From assembly GCF_019393635.1 (NCBI RefSeq), contig NC_057864.1:494758216-494822215 (forward strand): a stretch of DNA of 64,000 nt, written 5' to 3'. Source of the DNA: Dromiciops gliroides (lineage: Eukaryota; Chordata; Mammalia; Microbiotheria; Microbiotheriidae). Below are positions 36,221 through 47,604 of the stretch, in pieces. The notes below the pieces were generated by a model. That model worked only from the letters and a program-made list of their open reading frames with translations. It ran no database searches and was not told the DNA's origin. Position 1 is the stretch's first letter; the number at the start of each line of letters is the position of its first letter. The position numbers and the translations under genes were made by a program.

Positions 36221-36639
36221 CCTGTTAGCTTTCAACCACCAGTCTTGCAGAGGTACTCCCGGACCAAACTGAGAACAGCTAATTTTGTTGAGCTCCAAAG
36301 TCCTGTCTCCAAAGGGTTTAACACAACTTTCTCCTTAGTTGCCATTAGCTGATAGAAATTAAAGGATCCAGCCAACCCTCCCTGTCTTAATCAATGGAGA
36401 CGTACTTGGGGTTAGTTAATAAGTGTCCTAAGGAATGAAAGGGAAAGGTTAAGTCAAGCCCACTGCTTTGATCCTTTGATCCCCATGATCTGAGCTGATG
36501 AGCCAACTCTGCAGCATGTCACATATTCAGGCTGTCATATCTTGTGTGGTGCTTCTCCATGCCCTCTGGAAAGGCTTCCCCCAAACACTGATTCCCTAGA
36601 ATGCCCTTTTTCCAGATGTTCAGCATAATACAGATACCA
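36221..36639. other. Intergenic, nothing recognised
   Basis: No gene or repeat identified. Confidence 0.45.
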
Positions 36640-37660
36640 AGGGCTTGTGATCCATCAGGCGTTTCTCATTCTCAGTCCACAGTCAGCCTGGCTCTTGTTC
36701 TGTTCACATGTAGATGTGAGGGTGTCATTCACTCTATTCCTGGAACACAGTTTTTCACTAGTCACATACTGTACCCTGTTGTGCCCGCCATGGGCATCAC
36801 CATCCCTCCTTTGGCTTACCCGCAACTTAAATTCTGAGGAATGTGGCTCCTCTGTCTTTCAGCCTTGTCCAGAGGAATTTTGGTGTCAAAAAGGTGAGCT
36901 TTTGTTTCAGGAAGAAACTTGGGGTTGTTGAAAGCATTGCAGGATTTCTCAAAGCAAACCTAGCCCAGTTACCTCCTCCTATTAGATTCTGGACCCAGTT
37001 CATTGTCCATTGCAGTCTCTTTCTAAGTCATATATACTTAAGGACCAGCTCAAATGGGTATCCAACCAACTCCATATCCTCATGTGGTCAGGAGGTATTC
37101 TTCATCCACTTGGCTTTTCCCATGTGAATGGTCAAGTTGAGCTTCTTAAAATGCTTATGAATTTCATTGAGGAAGGTCTGCAGGGTTCCTGGTTCCTTGT
37201 TCAGTCAACCCAATGCCATCTCCAGCAACAGTATCCAGAGAACTTGACCTCAGAGTCTATGATCTTCCATATGGGTTCTGTGCTGGACATCTTCCAGGCC
37301 AGTAACAGTCCCCTGTGCTTGTCTTAATCAGTGCTTGTCTCCCTGTTTCATGTTTTGGTTTGATATTAATAATCAGAAAGTTATCAAAGAAACTCATCTC
37401 TGGTATTCTTCTTTCAAGGAAAAGTTTGATTTTAACTTGTGCATAGGAAGCAATTTACTGGAGGAGAATGTGAAGGGAGCATCTTGTTTGGCAGAACCAA
37501 GTCCTATTTTGAGTCAATGATTGGTGGGACTCATAGGATCTCATGTTCTTTGTGCTTCTCATCCCACTGTGTGACTGTAAAGGTCTGCTATGAAATATTG
37601 CTTAGAAAAGACGGCTTGTTCCATTCACACATTTTCATCAGGGTTCCTCTCTAATCACAG
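36640..37660 (-). mobile_element. RTE-clade LINE fragment (reverse transcriptase C-terminal region)
   Basis: The minus strand read in pieces gives TFLNEIHKHFKKLNLTIHMG, KAKWMKN, HEDMELVGYPFELVLKYIY, MDNELGPE and NNPKFLPETKAHLFDTKIP-like stretches. This order matches RTE reverse transcriptases (FADD downstream region). Frameshifts are frequent. The 5' limit near 37660 is uncertain. Confidence 0.7.
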
Positions 37661-37859
37661 GGAGATTTTGTAGAGACAGAAAGAGGAGGAAGTATGGGCT
37701 CTTCATCATTAAGATTTCCTTGATAACATTTTCTTCCTGCCTTCCTGCCTTCTTTCCTTTTCGCTCATTTTCTCACTTTCATGAATGGCTGAATAAATGA
37801 AGAGAAGGGGCAGAATCTGAGTGATGCTGTGGACATAGAACCAATGAGGCAGCATCTTA

Positions 37860-38700
37860 TTAAAGAAGAGAGGAGGTGAGTGAGAGGGAAGATCTACGGA
37901 AGGAGGCTGGTGCCCTCAACAGTATTAGGAGAGTTTGGGGGAGGGGTCGATTAGGGGCAAAGATAACGAGTTCACTTAGAGACATGATGAGTTTAAGATG
38001 CTGGTGGGATGCCTAGGTGGAGATTTCCAGTGAGAAGTTGGGGCTGGAGGGTTAGAGCCTGGGAGGCAGATTAGGGCTGGACATTAAGCTCTGGGAGTCA
38101 TCTACCAGAGACATGATGTTGAGAGAGGAGAGGCGAGGGTTCAGGACAGAGCCCTGGAGGACACTCACCCATGGGGATGAAGGAGTTGAAGGAAGACTGG
38201 TCCCATAGAGTGGAGCAGAAGTAGCAGAGACGAGTGTCCCAGTGACCAGATTGAGGGAGAAGAGAAGCAAGGGGAAGAGAGTGATCAAAAGTGTCAAGAG
38301 CTGAGAATAGATCAGAGAAGAGGAGGACTAAGCAAGGCCATTGGGTTTGGCCATTGCTAATGCATTTGCAGGGGTGTAGGAGTACCAGAAGAGGAAGTGG
38401 AGGCACGGGCTACTCCTTCTAGAGTCTATCTGGGGAAGGAAGGGCAATCTTAGGGGGTGGGAGACCAAATGAAGGCCTTTGTTGTTAAGGCTGAGGGCCC
38501 ACTGTGGGCAATAGGAGAGGAGGAGTAGATGGTGGGGGTGGGGGTTGATACACAACCCCTGGAGGAGATGGCAGAGATGGTATCAATGGTACTGTTGGAG
38601 AAGATGGCACTAGGGAAGGAGAAGGGACCCATGCTCTGAGAGGCTACATCACGTGGGGAGAATGGGTGAAGATGCAGAGAAGGAAAGTTAGAAGCATTTA
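37860..38700 (-). mobile_element. L2 LINE ORF2 remnant
   Basis: On the plus strand GAGTGATCAAAAGTGTCAAG and CAGAGCCCTGGAGGACACTC are the antisense of the L2 RT core (FDTVDHS region and the downstream GSVLGPL region). About 800 bp of antisense L2 signature. Confidence 0.7.
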
Positions 38701-39195
38701 TGTAGTGGTGCCTGCTGCATGCCAGGCACAGGGAAGGGCTGGGGTCTGGAAAATGAAGGAGGGGTGATCCAGGCCTTTCCTCCAAATGGAGGCTCTGGGA
38801 AAAAAGATCCCCAGTAGAAAAAGGGGGCTGGCCCCAAGGGCCGAGGGGAAGGCTGCTGAAGCACGGAGGAGGGTGGTCCCTTCCTGCTCTGTCTGTCAAT
38901 TATAACCCCATGACCTCTGGGAAAAGAGGGGCTGATGCTCCCTGGTGATGAAGGGCAATGAGCAGGTCCTAAGAGAGAGAGAACCTTCCTGAAGGAGTGT
39001 GGTCCAAGTTGTGGTCAGGGGCAAGTCAGTGGAATCTAGACCTGGGTCAAGCCAGAGTCCAAGGGAAACCTGACACACCCAGAGACCTAGAAGTAAGTCT
39101 CAGTCACATGCCATGATGGGCTCCATGGGCACGGAGAGCACTCAAGTATAGATGCAGGATTATGGAGATAACAAATAGCTGAAGGGCCCCCAAGG
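38701..39195. other. Intergenic, nothing recognised
   Basis: The start (38695-38760) may be an ancient repeat tail (GCATTTATGTAGTGGTGCCT). Otherwise nothing recognised. Confidence 0.45.
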
Positions 39196-39199
39196 ACAT

Positions 39200-39335
39200 T
39201 CTGCTCAGCAACTTTGTTCGACAGGTGAGGGCTAAAGTCCCCAGAGGGAAAGCGAACTGTCCAAAGTCTCACAAGGAAAACAGCAGAGATTTGAACCCAG
39301 GACCTTAAAACCAGGGCTCCTCCCACTGTAACTGG
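39200..39335 (-). mobile_element. MIR-type SINE
   Basis: AACTGTCCAAAGTCTCACAA, then GAGATTTGAACCCAGGACCT. Confidence 0.65.
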
Positions 39336-39629
39336 TGGCAACTTCTAGGTCAGTCTCTCTGGGCCATAAAAAGTGTCCTTCATGGAGAAAACGGTTCCCT
39401 TTCATGCTGACACTAACAACAATGACAAAACGATGAAGGTGAAGATAATGCTAACAATAACATGCTATTTCTACTGCACTTTAAAGATACCGACATTTCC
39501 TGTACATCAGCCAGTCTCATCCTCAGTAAAGCAGAGTCAATGTGATGATTTCCACTGTCCAGAGAGCTACCAATAATTAAGAAATAAAAATAGCAGCATC
39601 AAGAGCTAGTGTTTCTGTAACTCATTAAG

Positions 39630-39960
39630 GCTTGAAAAGCACTTTACACATCTTATCTCATTTGATTCTCACACTTACCCTGGGAGGCAGGGACTATTAT
39701 CATTCCCATTTTGTTTTTGTTTTGTTTTTTGTTTTTTTTTGCAGGGCAATGGGGGTTAAGTGACTTGCCCAGGGTCACGCAGCTAGTAAGTGTCAAGTGT
39801 CTGAGGTATCATTCCCATTTTACAGACAAGGAAGCTGAGACAAACAGAGGGTAAGTGACTTGTCCAGGGTCACACAGCTAGTAAGCATCTGAGGCAGGAT
39901 TAGCATTCCAGACTTGCCAGCTCCAAGTCCAGGACTCTCTCCACTGTACCCTCCAAATTC
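39630..39960 (-). mobile_element. MIR/CORE-type SINE, split by a younger short SINE
   Basis: CATCTTATCTCATTTGATTC and TCATTCCCATTTT, then after the insertion ACAGACAAGGAAGCTGAGAC and ACTTGTCCAGGGTCACACAG. Confidence 0.8.
39713..39806 (-). mobile_element. 5'-truncated SINE with 15-bp target duplication, nested in an older SINE
   Basis: A T-rich tail, then GGGGTTAAGTGACTTGCCCA, stopping at GTGTCTGAGG. Flanked by TATCATTCCCATTTT at 39698-39712 and 39807-39821. It ends at the same consensus base as 34778-34864. Confidence 0.93.
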
Positions 39961-40734
39961 CTAATTGAGAAAATTCACACAAGTAAAAGCGCTTTCCTCA
40001 CATCCACACAGCGCTGGTCTCAGGTCTAAGTCTTCTCTCCCCAGGTGCGGTGCCGTTTCCATCTGTGGAAGCCGTTATTCTGCTAGCTGCTGTCCCATTT
40101 CCTTCTGTCTGCTCACCTCCCTTGCACAATGGTCCATTGGCACAAAGGTCTCGCTGAGCTTCTAGTGGAAGTAAGGACCCCTCCCCCGTCACCAGACTTT
40201 CTCTTTGGTCAGACTTGCAGTTGTGTTTGGAGATTCAGATAAACTGGTTATTAGTAATCTCCACTGAGGTCTTTTCCCAAAGAGCCTTGAAGGGGGACCC
40301 ACCCGTCACTCCAGGCCCGAGGAAATCTGTTTCCATGTGGGACACTATTCCATGGCAAAGGAGCCAGTGGGATGCTGAGTATGCGTGTGGTCCCTCCCAG
40401 GGGCAGCACTGCTAGCACACTCCTCAGACTTGAACCCCGAGCCTCTGGCAAGGAGGTTGACTTATCCCATTAATGGTCCCCATAAAGACCATGCAGAGAC
40501 TTGAATAGGATTGAGGGCAGCAAGGAGATAGTCAAGACCAAGGCTACTTCCCTTCAAGCCAGATCAGCTCGGGCAGGCTGGGCACACTCAAACCCTGGTG
40601 GCTGATGGACTCCCTTATGATGGAAGAAAAAGCTGAGCTAATAAGGGGCACATCAGGAGAGAGCCAAAACTCAGGGCAGAAGGGGCCGAGGGGGTCCTGG
40701 GAAAAGGAGTTTTTATGTGGGGATACAAACAATG
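39961..40734. other. Intergenic, nothing recognised
   Basis: No gene or repeat identified. Confidence 0.5.
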
Positions 40735-40930
40735 AGACAGTGTGGTATAGTGGAGGGAGGCTGGCCTGGAAGTCTTGCACTAAAATGCCTCCTTCTGGAT
40801 CCAGTGGCATGACCCTGGGCTAATCAATAGCTTCTGCAGGTCCCAGCCTTCTTGTCTGCAGTTAGGAGCATCTACCACTTATTTGTAGGGTTGTTGTGAG
40901 GCATTGGGTGAGGAGCAATAGAAGGAAATA
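40735..40930 (+). mobile_element. MIR-type SINE
   Basis: ACAGTGTGGTATAGTGGAGG, GGCATGACCCTGGGCTAATC, TAGGGTTGTTGTGAGGCATT. Confidence 0.65.
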
Positions 40931-41635
40931 CTGAGTGATTTAGACAAAACATGTGCAGACAAGGAGTCTGGGAAAGATTGTAACGCTGCAGGGATGATGG
41001 GGCACTTCAATGATCCAGAATCTGTGAGAGCCATGGACACTCTTGTGACCTGCCTTCATGACAATTTCATCCTTCCACAGCAGGAGGGACCAAAGGCGGG
41101 AGATGCTGTCCTGCGGCCAATTCCCACTAATAGGGAGGAACTGGAAATGAGAGGAACACTGGTAAGGAGAGCATTCCCTTCTAGAGTGAGTGATAGGATA
41201 GGGACCAGTACTTCTCTTGTCCTTGGGACTCCCAGGTGAGAACGCTACCTCCACAAATCCACCGTCTTTGTGATGTCTAGTCTTAGTTGCTTAGAGTGAC
41301 TTGCCCATACAACCTCACCCAGGTCAAACAGCCTGTTTGAGTGTGAACAGGCTGCAACGTATGTCCAAGAGCAGGAGAAATATCACTGGGACAATGTGTG
41401 CAAGGAAGAGAAGGTGGTCTGGCTGTATAGCAAGAGCCAGGCTTAACTGATTGACATCCAGACCAAAGTATGGCTTACATCCTCAGGATGTTGGGAGAGA
41501 GCAAAGAAGGGCTCTATCATGTTGGGTGGACAACTTTTAGGGAACTTTGGGGAGGATGTAGACAGGTCAGGGTCCTATAAGAGAGCAGGCATGAATGAAT
41601 TGTAATCTGCATCATTGGGAGGAACCCTAAATCAA
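40931..41635. other. Intergenic, nothing recognised
   Basis: Could hold an old LTR or DNA transposon, but I see no defining termini. Confidence 0.4.
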
Positions 41636-41639
41636 TGAG

Positions 41640-41760
41640 ATCACGGATTCATTTGGCAGATGAAGAAATGGAGGCTCAGAGAACTGAAGAGAATTGTTCG
41701 TGGTCACACAAAAAGCAAATGTCAGAGGCTAGATTTGAACTCAGGATTGGCAGAAGGAGG
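41640..41760 (-). mobile_element. MIR-type SINE
   Basis: TTTGGCAGATGAAGAAATGG, then TGGTCACACAAAAAGC and TAGATTTGAACTCAGG. Confidence 0.65.
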
Positions 41761-41982
41761 GGTTGGGGGTGGGGAGTAGTATGTGCTTGTGTATTGAACA
41801 GATAGACTCATGTAAAGACATCTGAGAACCAGAGGTAGAAAGCATGCTGGAGAAAATTTGGGTGAATGCTTGTGGAGAGAAGAAAAGGAGAGAAATATTA
41901 CACAATATTTGATACACTATAAACTGAGTGCAATATACTTTGATATTTGGTATTTTCAATGTGAAAGTGAGAACAGTACATT

Positions 41983-42030
41983 TATCTGTCTATCTATCTA
42001 TCTATCTGTCTATCCACGATCATCTATCTC
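41983..42030. repeat. (TCTA)n/(TCTG)n microsatellite
   Basis: Short tetranucleotide array. Confidence 0.85.
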
Positions 42031-42890
42031 TTCCTTTATGGAAATATGGTTTGGTCTTGGAAAATGAAAGAAGCCAATAGTTTGTAGGTTTTTCAGACTG
42101 TTCATTTTTGTGTATCATGAAAACTTTTCTCTAGGAGTGAGTCAGAAAGAACTGGACATGGAAAAAATACATGCACGTGCACAGACACACAGAGAGACAC
42201 ACACTATTCCTTCAAATGATTTAGCTGTGTCCTCAAAGCCAGAAAACATCTGGACATCAATGTGGGATCCATGTCAGTCACCAAATTAGAAGAAAGGATA
42301 AGGATGGGAAGAAGATGCAGCATGTGTTGTCCAAGTTGGCTCCATCCTGCTGACTCTGCAAATGGACAAATGCAAACACATCCACTCTGATTATTACTAG
42401 TTCCCAGGGAAGTTTTGTAAGTGTAAAATAGTTGCCAAAACAAGGAAGCCCAAAGTGCCCAGTAAACTCCCAGCCAACAAGCACTCGGTCTCCTTGCCAA
42501 GCCGAGTCATGGCAGCCAAGGGCAGCACCAGTGTAGAACACAAGCTCATTTGCACAACACTACAGAGGAGGAGGGTGGAGAATTATGAGCCTCGCAAAAC
42601 AGCAAAAAACAATGGAGAAGAAAATAAGTCTCAAGCTTGGCATGAGTCCCCAGGAACCTCAGAGCATTCCAAGAATATTTATAGATGAGACCAGGAAAAG
42701 AACAATCTAGAGACACAAAAAGGAACAAACGCATTAATTTCTTGAGCCATCTCTTCTCATTATTAATGCTGGTGGGACCACCAAGTCTGGATTCTCATAT
42801 CTTAGTCCAGTGAGAAAGGGGCAGTGACAGCTGAAAATATAAAATTAGGAAGAATAGCTGACCTAACCAGATCCAGACAGTACAAATTCA
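42031..42890. other. Intergenic, nothing recognised
   Basis: No gene or repeat identified; moderately AT-rich. Confidence 0.45.
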
Positions 42891-42894
42891 TGTT

Positions 42895-45350
42895 GTTGGT
42901 TTAAAAATTAATTTATTTTACCATTCTTTTTAGATTTTGGGTTCTAAATTCTCTCCCTCCCTACCATCCCTTCCCCCACCCACTGAGTAGTCAAGCAATA
43001 TGATATCAATTAAACATGTGAAATCATTCAAAACATGTTTCCATATTAGCCATTTTGCAAAAAAAAGTCCCAAATGAGAAAATTATACCTCCATTTGTAC
43101 TCGGAGTCCATCACTTTTCTCTCTGGAGGTAAATAGCAGTTTTTCATCATGAGTCCTTTGGAATTATCTTGGGTGATTGAATTAATCAGAGTAGCCAAGA
43201 CTTTCATAGTTGATTATCATTGTAACACTGTTGTTACTGTAGACAATGATCTCCCATTTCTTCTTACTTCACTTTGCATTCGTTTATTAACTGGTCTTGC
43301 TATCATTTCTTATAACACACGAATACTACATTGCAATCATATACTACAACTTGGTCAGCCATTCCCCAATTGATGAGCATCCCAATTGCCACCACCAAGA
43401 GAGCTTCTATAAGTATTTTTGTACATGTGGGTCCCTTTCCCTTTTTATGATATCTTTGGGATATAGACCTGTTAGTGATATTGATGGGTCCAAGGGTATG
43501 TAAATGTGATGTGGTACCTCAGAGTTGTTTTAATTTGCATTTCTCTAATCAATAGTGATTTAGAACATTTTTATATGACTCTAGATAGCTTTGATTTCTT
43601 CTTCTGAAAACTGCCTCTTCATATTCTTTGACTATTTATCAATTGGGAAATAACTCTGCTTTTTATAAATTTGATTCGATTCTCTCTATATTTGAGAAAT
43701 TGGCCTTTATCAGAGAAACTTACTGTAAAATTTTTTGATATTACTTCATTGTCTAAGGTATCTTTTAGCAAAATGTAGTTTCCCTGATTACTTCTTTTAA
43801 TTAGTTCTATTTTTACTTTGCCTGAGATCAAGATTGCTACCCCTGCCTCTTTTTTTACTTCAACTGAAGCATGTTAGATTATGCTCCAATTCCTTATTTT
43901 AATTCTCTGTCTTTCTTTCATGTGTGTCTCTTGTATACAACATATTGTTATATTCTAGTTTCTAATCCATTCTTCTACCCACTTCCATTTTATGGGTTAG
44001 TGCATCCCATTCATATTCACATATACTGTTTATTTCACTCCATCCAATTTTCCTTTATTTATTCTTTTTTCTCTCTTTTTATCCTGTCTCTCCTCAAAAG
44101 TCTATTTTGCTTCTAAGTATTGCCTCCCTTAATTCACCTGCCTTTTTAATCATGCCCCTTGCCCTTTTTATTTTCCCTTCCCCCTCTTATTTCTCTATTG
44201 GGTAAGATAGATTTCTATACATAGCTGACTGTGTATGTATATTTTCCCCTTTTTGAGCCAATTCTGAAGAGAGTGAGGCTCAAGCATTGGCTACCCCCCA
44301 TTTTCCCATCAACTGTAAAAGTTCTTCTTTGTGCACCTCTTTTATGTAAGAAAATTTCCCTCATTTTACCTGTCTCTTCCCTCTTTTCCCATGGAATCCC
44401 TCTTTCTTACCCCTTCATTGGAGATAATACCAACATAATGTACTCACACCGGTGTCCTCTCTCTATGCAAACTCCTTTAAACTAATAATGATTAAGTTCA
44501 TAGAGGTTACAAGAATCATCTTCCCATATAGGAATATAAACAGTTTAACCTTATTGAGTCCCTCATGATTTCTCTTTTATGTTTACTTTTTTATATGTCT
44601 CTTGAGTATTGTGTTTGAAAGTTAAATTTTCTATTCAGTTCTGGTTTTTTCCATCAGGAATGTTTGAAAGGTCTCTATTTCATTAAATATCCATTTTTCC
44701 TCCTGAAAGATTACACTCAGTTTTTCTGTAATCCTAGCTCCTTTGCCTTCTGGAATATCATATTCCAAGCCTCCACTCCTTTAACATGGAAGCAGCTAAA
44801 TCTTTTGTGATGCTGACCATGGCTCCATGATCTTTGAATTCTTTCTTTTTGGCTGCTTTCAATATTTTCTTTTTAACCTAGGAGATCTGGAATTTGGCTA
44901 CAATATCCCTTGGAGTTATCATTTTGGGACATCTTTCAGGAGGTGTTCAGTGGATTCTTTCAATTTCTATCGAACTTTCTGGATTGAAGATATCAGGGCA
45001 GTTTTCCTTTGTATATTTTTTTTTAGTGAGGCAATTGGGGTTAAGTGACTAGTCCAGGGTCTTACAGCTAGTAAGTGTTAAGTGTCTGAGGCCGGATTTG
45101 AACTCAGGTACTCCTGACTCCAGGACCGGTGCTCTATCCACTCCGCCACCTAGTTGCCCCTCCTTTGTATATTCTTGAAATATGTTATTTAAGATCTTTT
45201 TTTTTTTCATCATGGTTTTCTGGGAGTCCAATAATTCTTAAATTACATGTCCTCCATCTATTTTCCAGGTCAGTTGTTTTAATTATATTTTACAGTTGCT
45301 TCTATCTTTCACTCTTTTGATTTTGTTTTATTGTTTCTTGATGTAGAAGA
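42895..45350 (-). mobile_element. Internally deleted L1 LINE: ORF1 C-terminus, ORF2 endonuclease start, then ORF2 C-terminus
   Basis: Sense strand is minus. From 45350 downward it encodes ORF1 (DLENRWRTCNLRIIGLPENH, then ENCPDIFNPESSIEIERIH and ILKAAKKKEFKDHGA). The ORF2 endonuclease start follows (ITICCIQETHMKERQRIKIR, EAGVAILISGKVKIELIK). At about 43720-43745 the reading jumps to the C-terminal SFSDKGQFLKYRENRIKF, then the C-terminus and 3' UTR to 42895. Most of the endonuclease and all of the reverse transcriptase are missing. Stops are present, so it is dead. A SINE sits at 45018-45160. Confidence 0.85.
45018..45160 (-). mobile_element. tRNA-derived SINE with 13-bp target duplication, nested in L1
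   Basis: Full-length minus copy ending CCACCTAGTTGCCCC. Flanked by TCCTTTGTATATT at 45005-45017 and 45161-45173. Confidence 0.94.
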
Positions 45351-45729
45351 CACTGTTCCCATGCTGAAGGCGATTGAGGAAAGGAAACGATGGAAACCCA
45401 TGTGCCCAGGTTTGGTACTTTGAGGCAATGACCTTGGCTAATACATATTACTTAGGGCCATTGGAAACCTTCCCCTCACAGAGGGTCTTGTCCTTCTTAT
45501 TGCAATGACTCAAGGGACTAGACAGCTCTGGTAGGAGCAGAGAGGCAGACAGGAGTCCAAGGGCTGAAATGGGCTCAGATAGGAAGGGAAGTGGATAAGA
45601 CTAGATGAAAATCTGACCAACTCCTTCAATCTAATCCCAAAGCTGGTCAGCAAGACATCTAGACAGGTGCAGAGACAAGAGTTATGGAAACTAGATTCAG
45701 AGATCCAAGAGTTGGATGGGCAGCCATCT

Positions 45730-45860
45730 TTTCTGGGATGCACAACCCTTATCAGAGTATGAGCTCTTTGAGAAGAAGGGCTGAGTCTTATTTCATCTTT
45801 GTATAAACCCAGTGCCTTGAACACATTGGGTACTTAATGAATGTTTGAGGAAATATTGGA
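45730..45860 (+). mobile_element. L2 LINE 3' end
   Basis: GAGTATGAGCTCTTTGAGAA, CCCAGTGCCTTGAACACATT, GTACTTAATGAATGTTTGAG. Confidence 0.7.
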
Positions 45861-45889
45861 TCCCACCCAAATGGCTCTGATTTTTATCT

Positions 45890-46015
45890 ATGGGACATGA
45901 TGGATTGTAAACCCTGTGAAGGCAGGCACCATATCTTATTCATTTTTCTTTCTGCATGGCACAGTGTCTTGTTATAGCAGAGGCTTAAAACACTTTTGTT
46001 AAGTGAATGAATATA
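45890..46015 (+). mobile_element. L2 LINE 3' end, second copy
   Basis: GATTGTAAACCCTGTGAAGG, GCATGGCACAGTGTCTTGTT, then an AAGTGAATGAAT tail. Confidence 0.65.
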
Positions 46016-47299
46016 TGCATATGTAGCAACCTAGGCCCTTCTTTCCTTCCCCTACAGAAAGGAGATTCTAGGGACAGTAAGAGGGGAGGAATATGAGGGG
46101 AGAAGCAAGTAATCAGGGCACATCAAGTGTCCACTAGTTTCATCTGTGCAATTAGCTTATATGGAGAGAATCTGTCCTAAATCCAGAGGAAGAGTCAGCT
46201 GTGTTGGGCTTTGCCTGTTGATATGTGTAGAAGCATGGTAAGGGCACCTTGGCCAGGGGGACCTTTATATGGAAATGGGGGAAGAAATAGTACACATTAC
46301 CCTTTTTCCCTCTGTATTCTGGCTTTGGGGGTGGCAAGAGAATAGATACCACTTATGAAGATTGGGCTCTTAGGGATCAGTGACAATTAATTAGTGATAA
46401 TGATATTCACTTAGGCAATTCACAGGGAGGACCAAGGTTGGGACCCTAGATCAGCAGCAATGAAGGTGTCTATTTAGGGTCATCAAGTGCTCAAAAGATG
46501 CATCAAGCCTCTTGAGAGGTGTCTGGATGATTCAGTGGCAACTGGGCTGCCCTAGAGGATGAGCAAAGGTGGCATCCATATAGCCTCTCAGTGCTTGAAA
46601 GTACAGCATATTAGGAAGCTTTCAGAAGAGGGATCATGCTGTGATTTACAAGGACAACAATTTTTTAACTGAGGAGAGGATGGGCAAATAGGTCCATGCT
46701 TGTGCCAAGAGAAGTAAGTGTCTGCATTCCACTGGATGCACATACATTTCCCAGCCTTTGAGAGTCAGCAGGAGTGAAAACGATGACACCTCAATGGCAG
46801 AATGTATACACTTGAACTGGACTTTGAAAGGAGGGGGGTTCCATTCCTCCTCCTGCCAGGAAGAAGCATGTAGACAGAAGGGCTCTGTCAGCAGGCAGGG
46901 AGCACTCCTGGAGAGGGGCCAACACAATGGTTCCCTTGGCCTGCATAGGGAACCATTGCACCTTGCAGCTGGGACCAGATGGAGACAAAGGAAACTGGAG
47001 CCTTGAGAGGAAGAAGGAGCAGGACCACTCACAAAAGCATTTGGAGCCTCTATGGGTGAAGGTGAGGGAGGAGACCCAGGTGCCCCACCATCTGCAAGGC
47101 TCCCAGATGGATGGAACTACATGTACCAAGGAGGAACCCAGGCACATCCCTGCGCCGGTACCATGGTCCATGGGACCCACGAGGAGGGATTGGGGCACCT
47201 CCAGAGGGGAGAACCTGGAGCTCCCCCAATTCTTCCTCCCACTTCTGTGTTCCAAGGTAGTGAACACGCTAGAATGCCTTATAGACAACTACGCAAAGA
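46016..47299. other. Unassigned sequence just downstream of COL6A1
   Basis: No repeat signature or coding family recognised. Frames up to 213 codons starting near 46927 run on into the antisense of the 3' UTR and resemble no known protein. Confidence 0.5.
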
Positions 47300-47316
47300 G
47301 GTTGTGGAAAAGAACA

Positions 47317-47322
47317 TTTATT
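47317..47322 (-). terminator. COL6A1: Distal polyadenylation signal AATAAA of COL6A1
   Basis: A canonical AATAAA reads on the minus strand inside GTACAAATAAATG. A GT-bearing stretch (GCGTGTTC) lies some 55 nt further on. It is the most 3' candidate at a distance that fits the expected UTR length. Confidence 0.6.
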
Positions 47323-47598
47323 TGTACAAATAATCGCAGTGGACAAAACAGAGCAGAACACAAGAGTAACAAACTAGCAGATACAGGCTATTTTGTTTGC
47401 AATATAAAAGGAATCCTGGGCTTTAAGGGAAATGTATGTTATTTTGGAAAAGTTTTCTCAAAAGAAACAAAAGGGGAACTCTTTTTGCAGCAAAAGCACC
47501 ATGGAAATGTTGGCTGGCCCTGTGTTGGTCTGCCGGTCCGGATTCTTGAGCAAATTGTTGGAAGTTGACATGTAAACAGCAAGAGTCGAACTAGCACC

Positions 47599-47604
47599 TT
47601 TATT
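47599..47604 (-). terminator. COL6A1: Alternative polyadenylation signal AATAAA
   Basis: A second canonical AATAAA on the minus strand (context AGAAATAAAGGTG), about 765 nt after the stop. It could give a shorter transcript. Confidence 0.35.

Noticed and set aside
35853..36298. Open frames on both strands with LPSF and EGRK repeats
   Set aside because: Both are translations of the (TTCC)n array.
46927..47568. 213-codon plus-strand open frame
   Set aside because: No protein family recognised, and it runs on into the antisense of the COL6A1 3' UTR. No coding signature such as conserved motifs or splice context.
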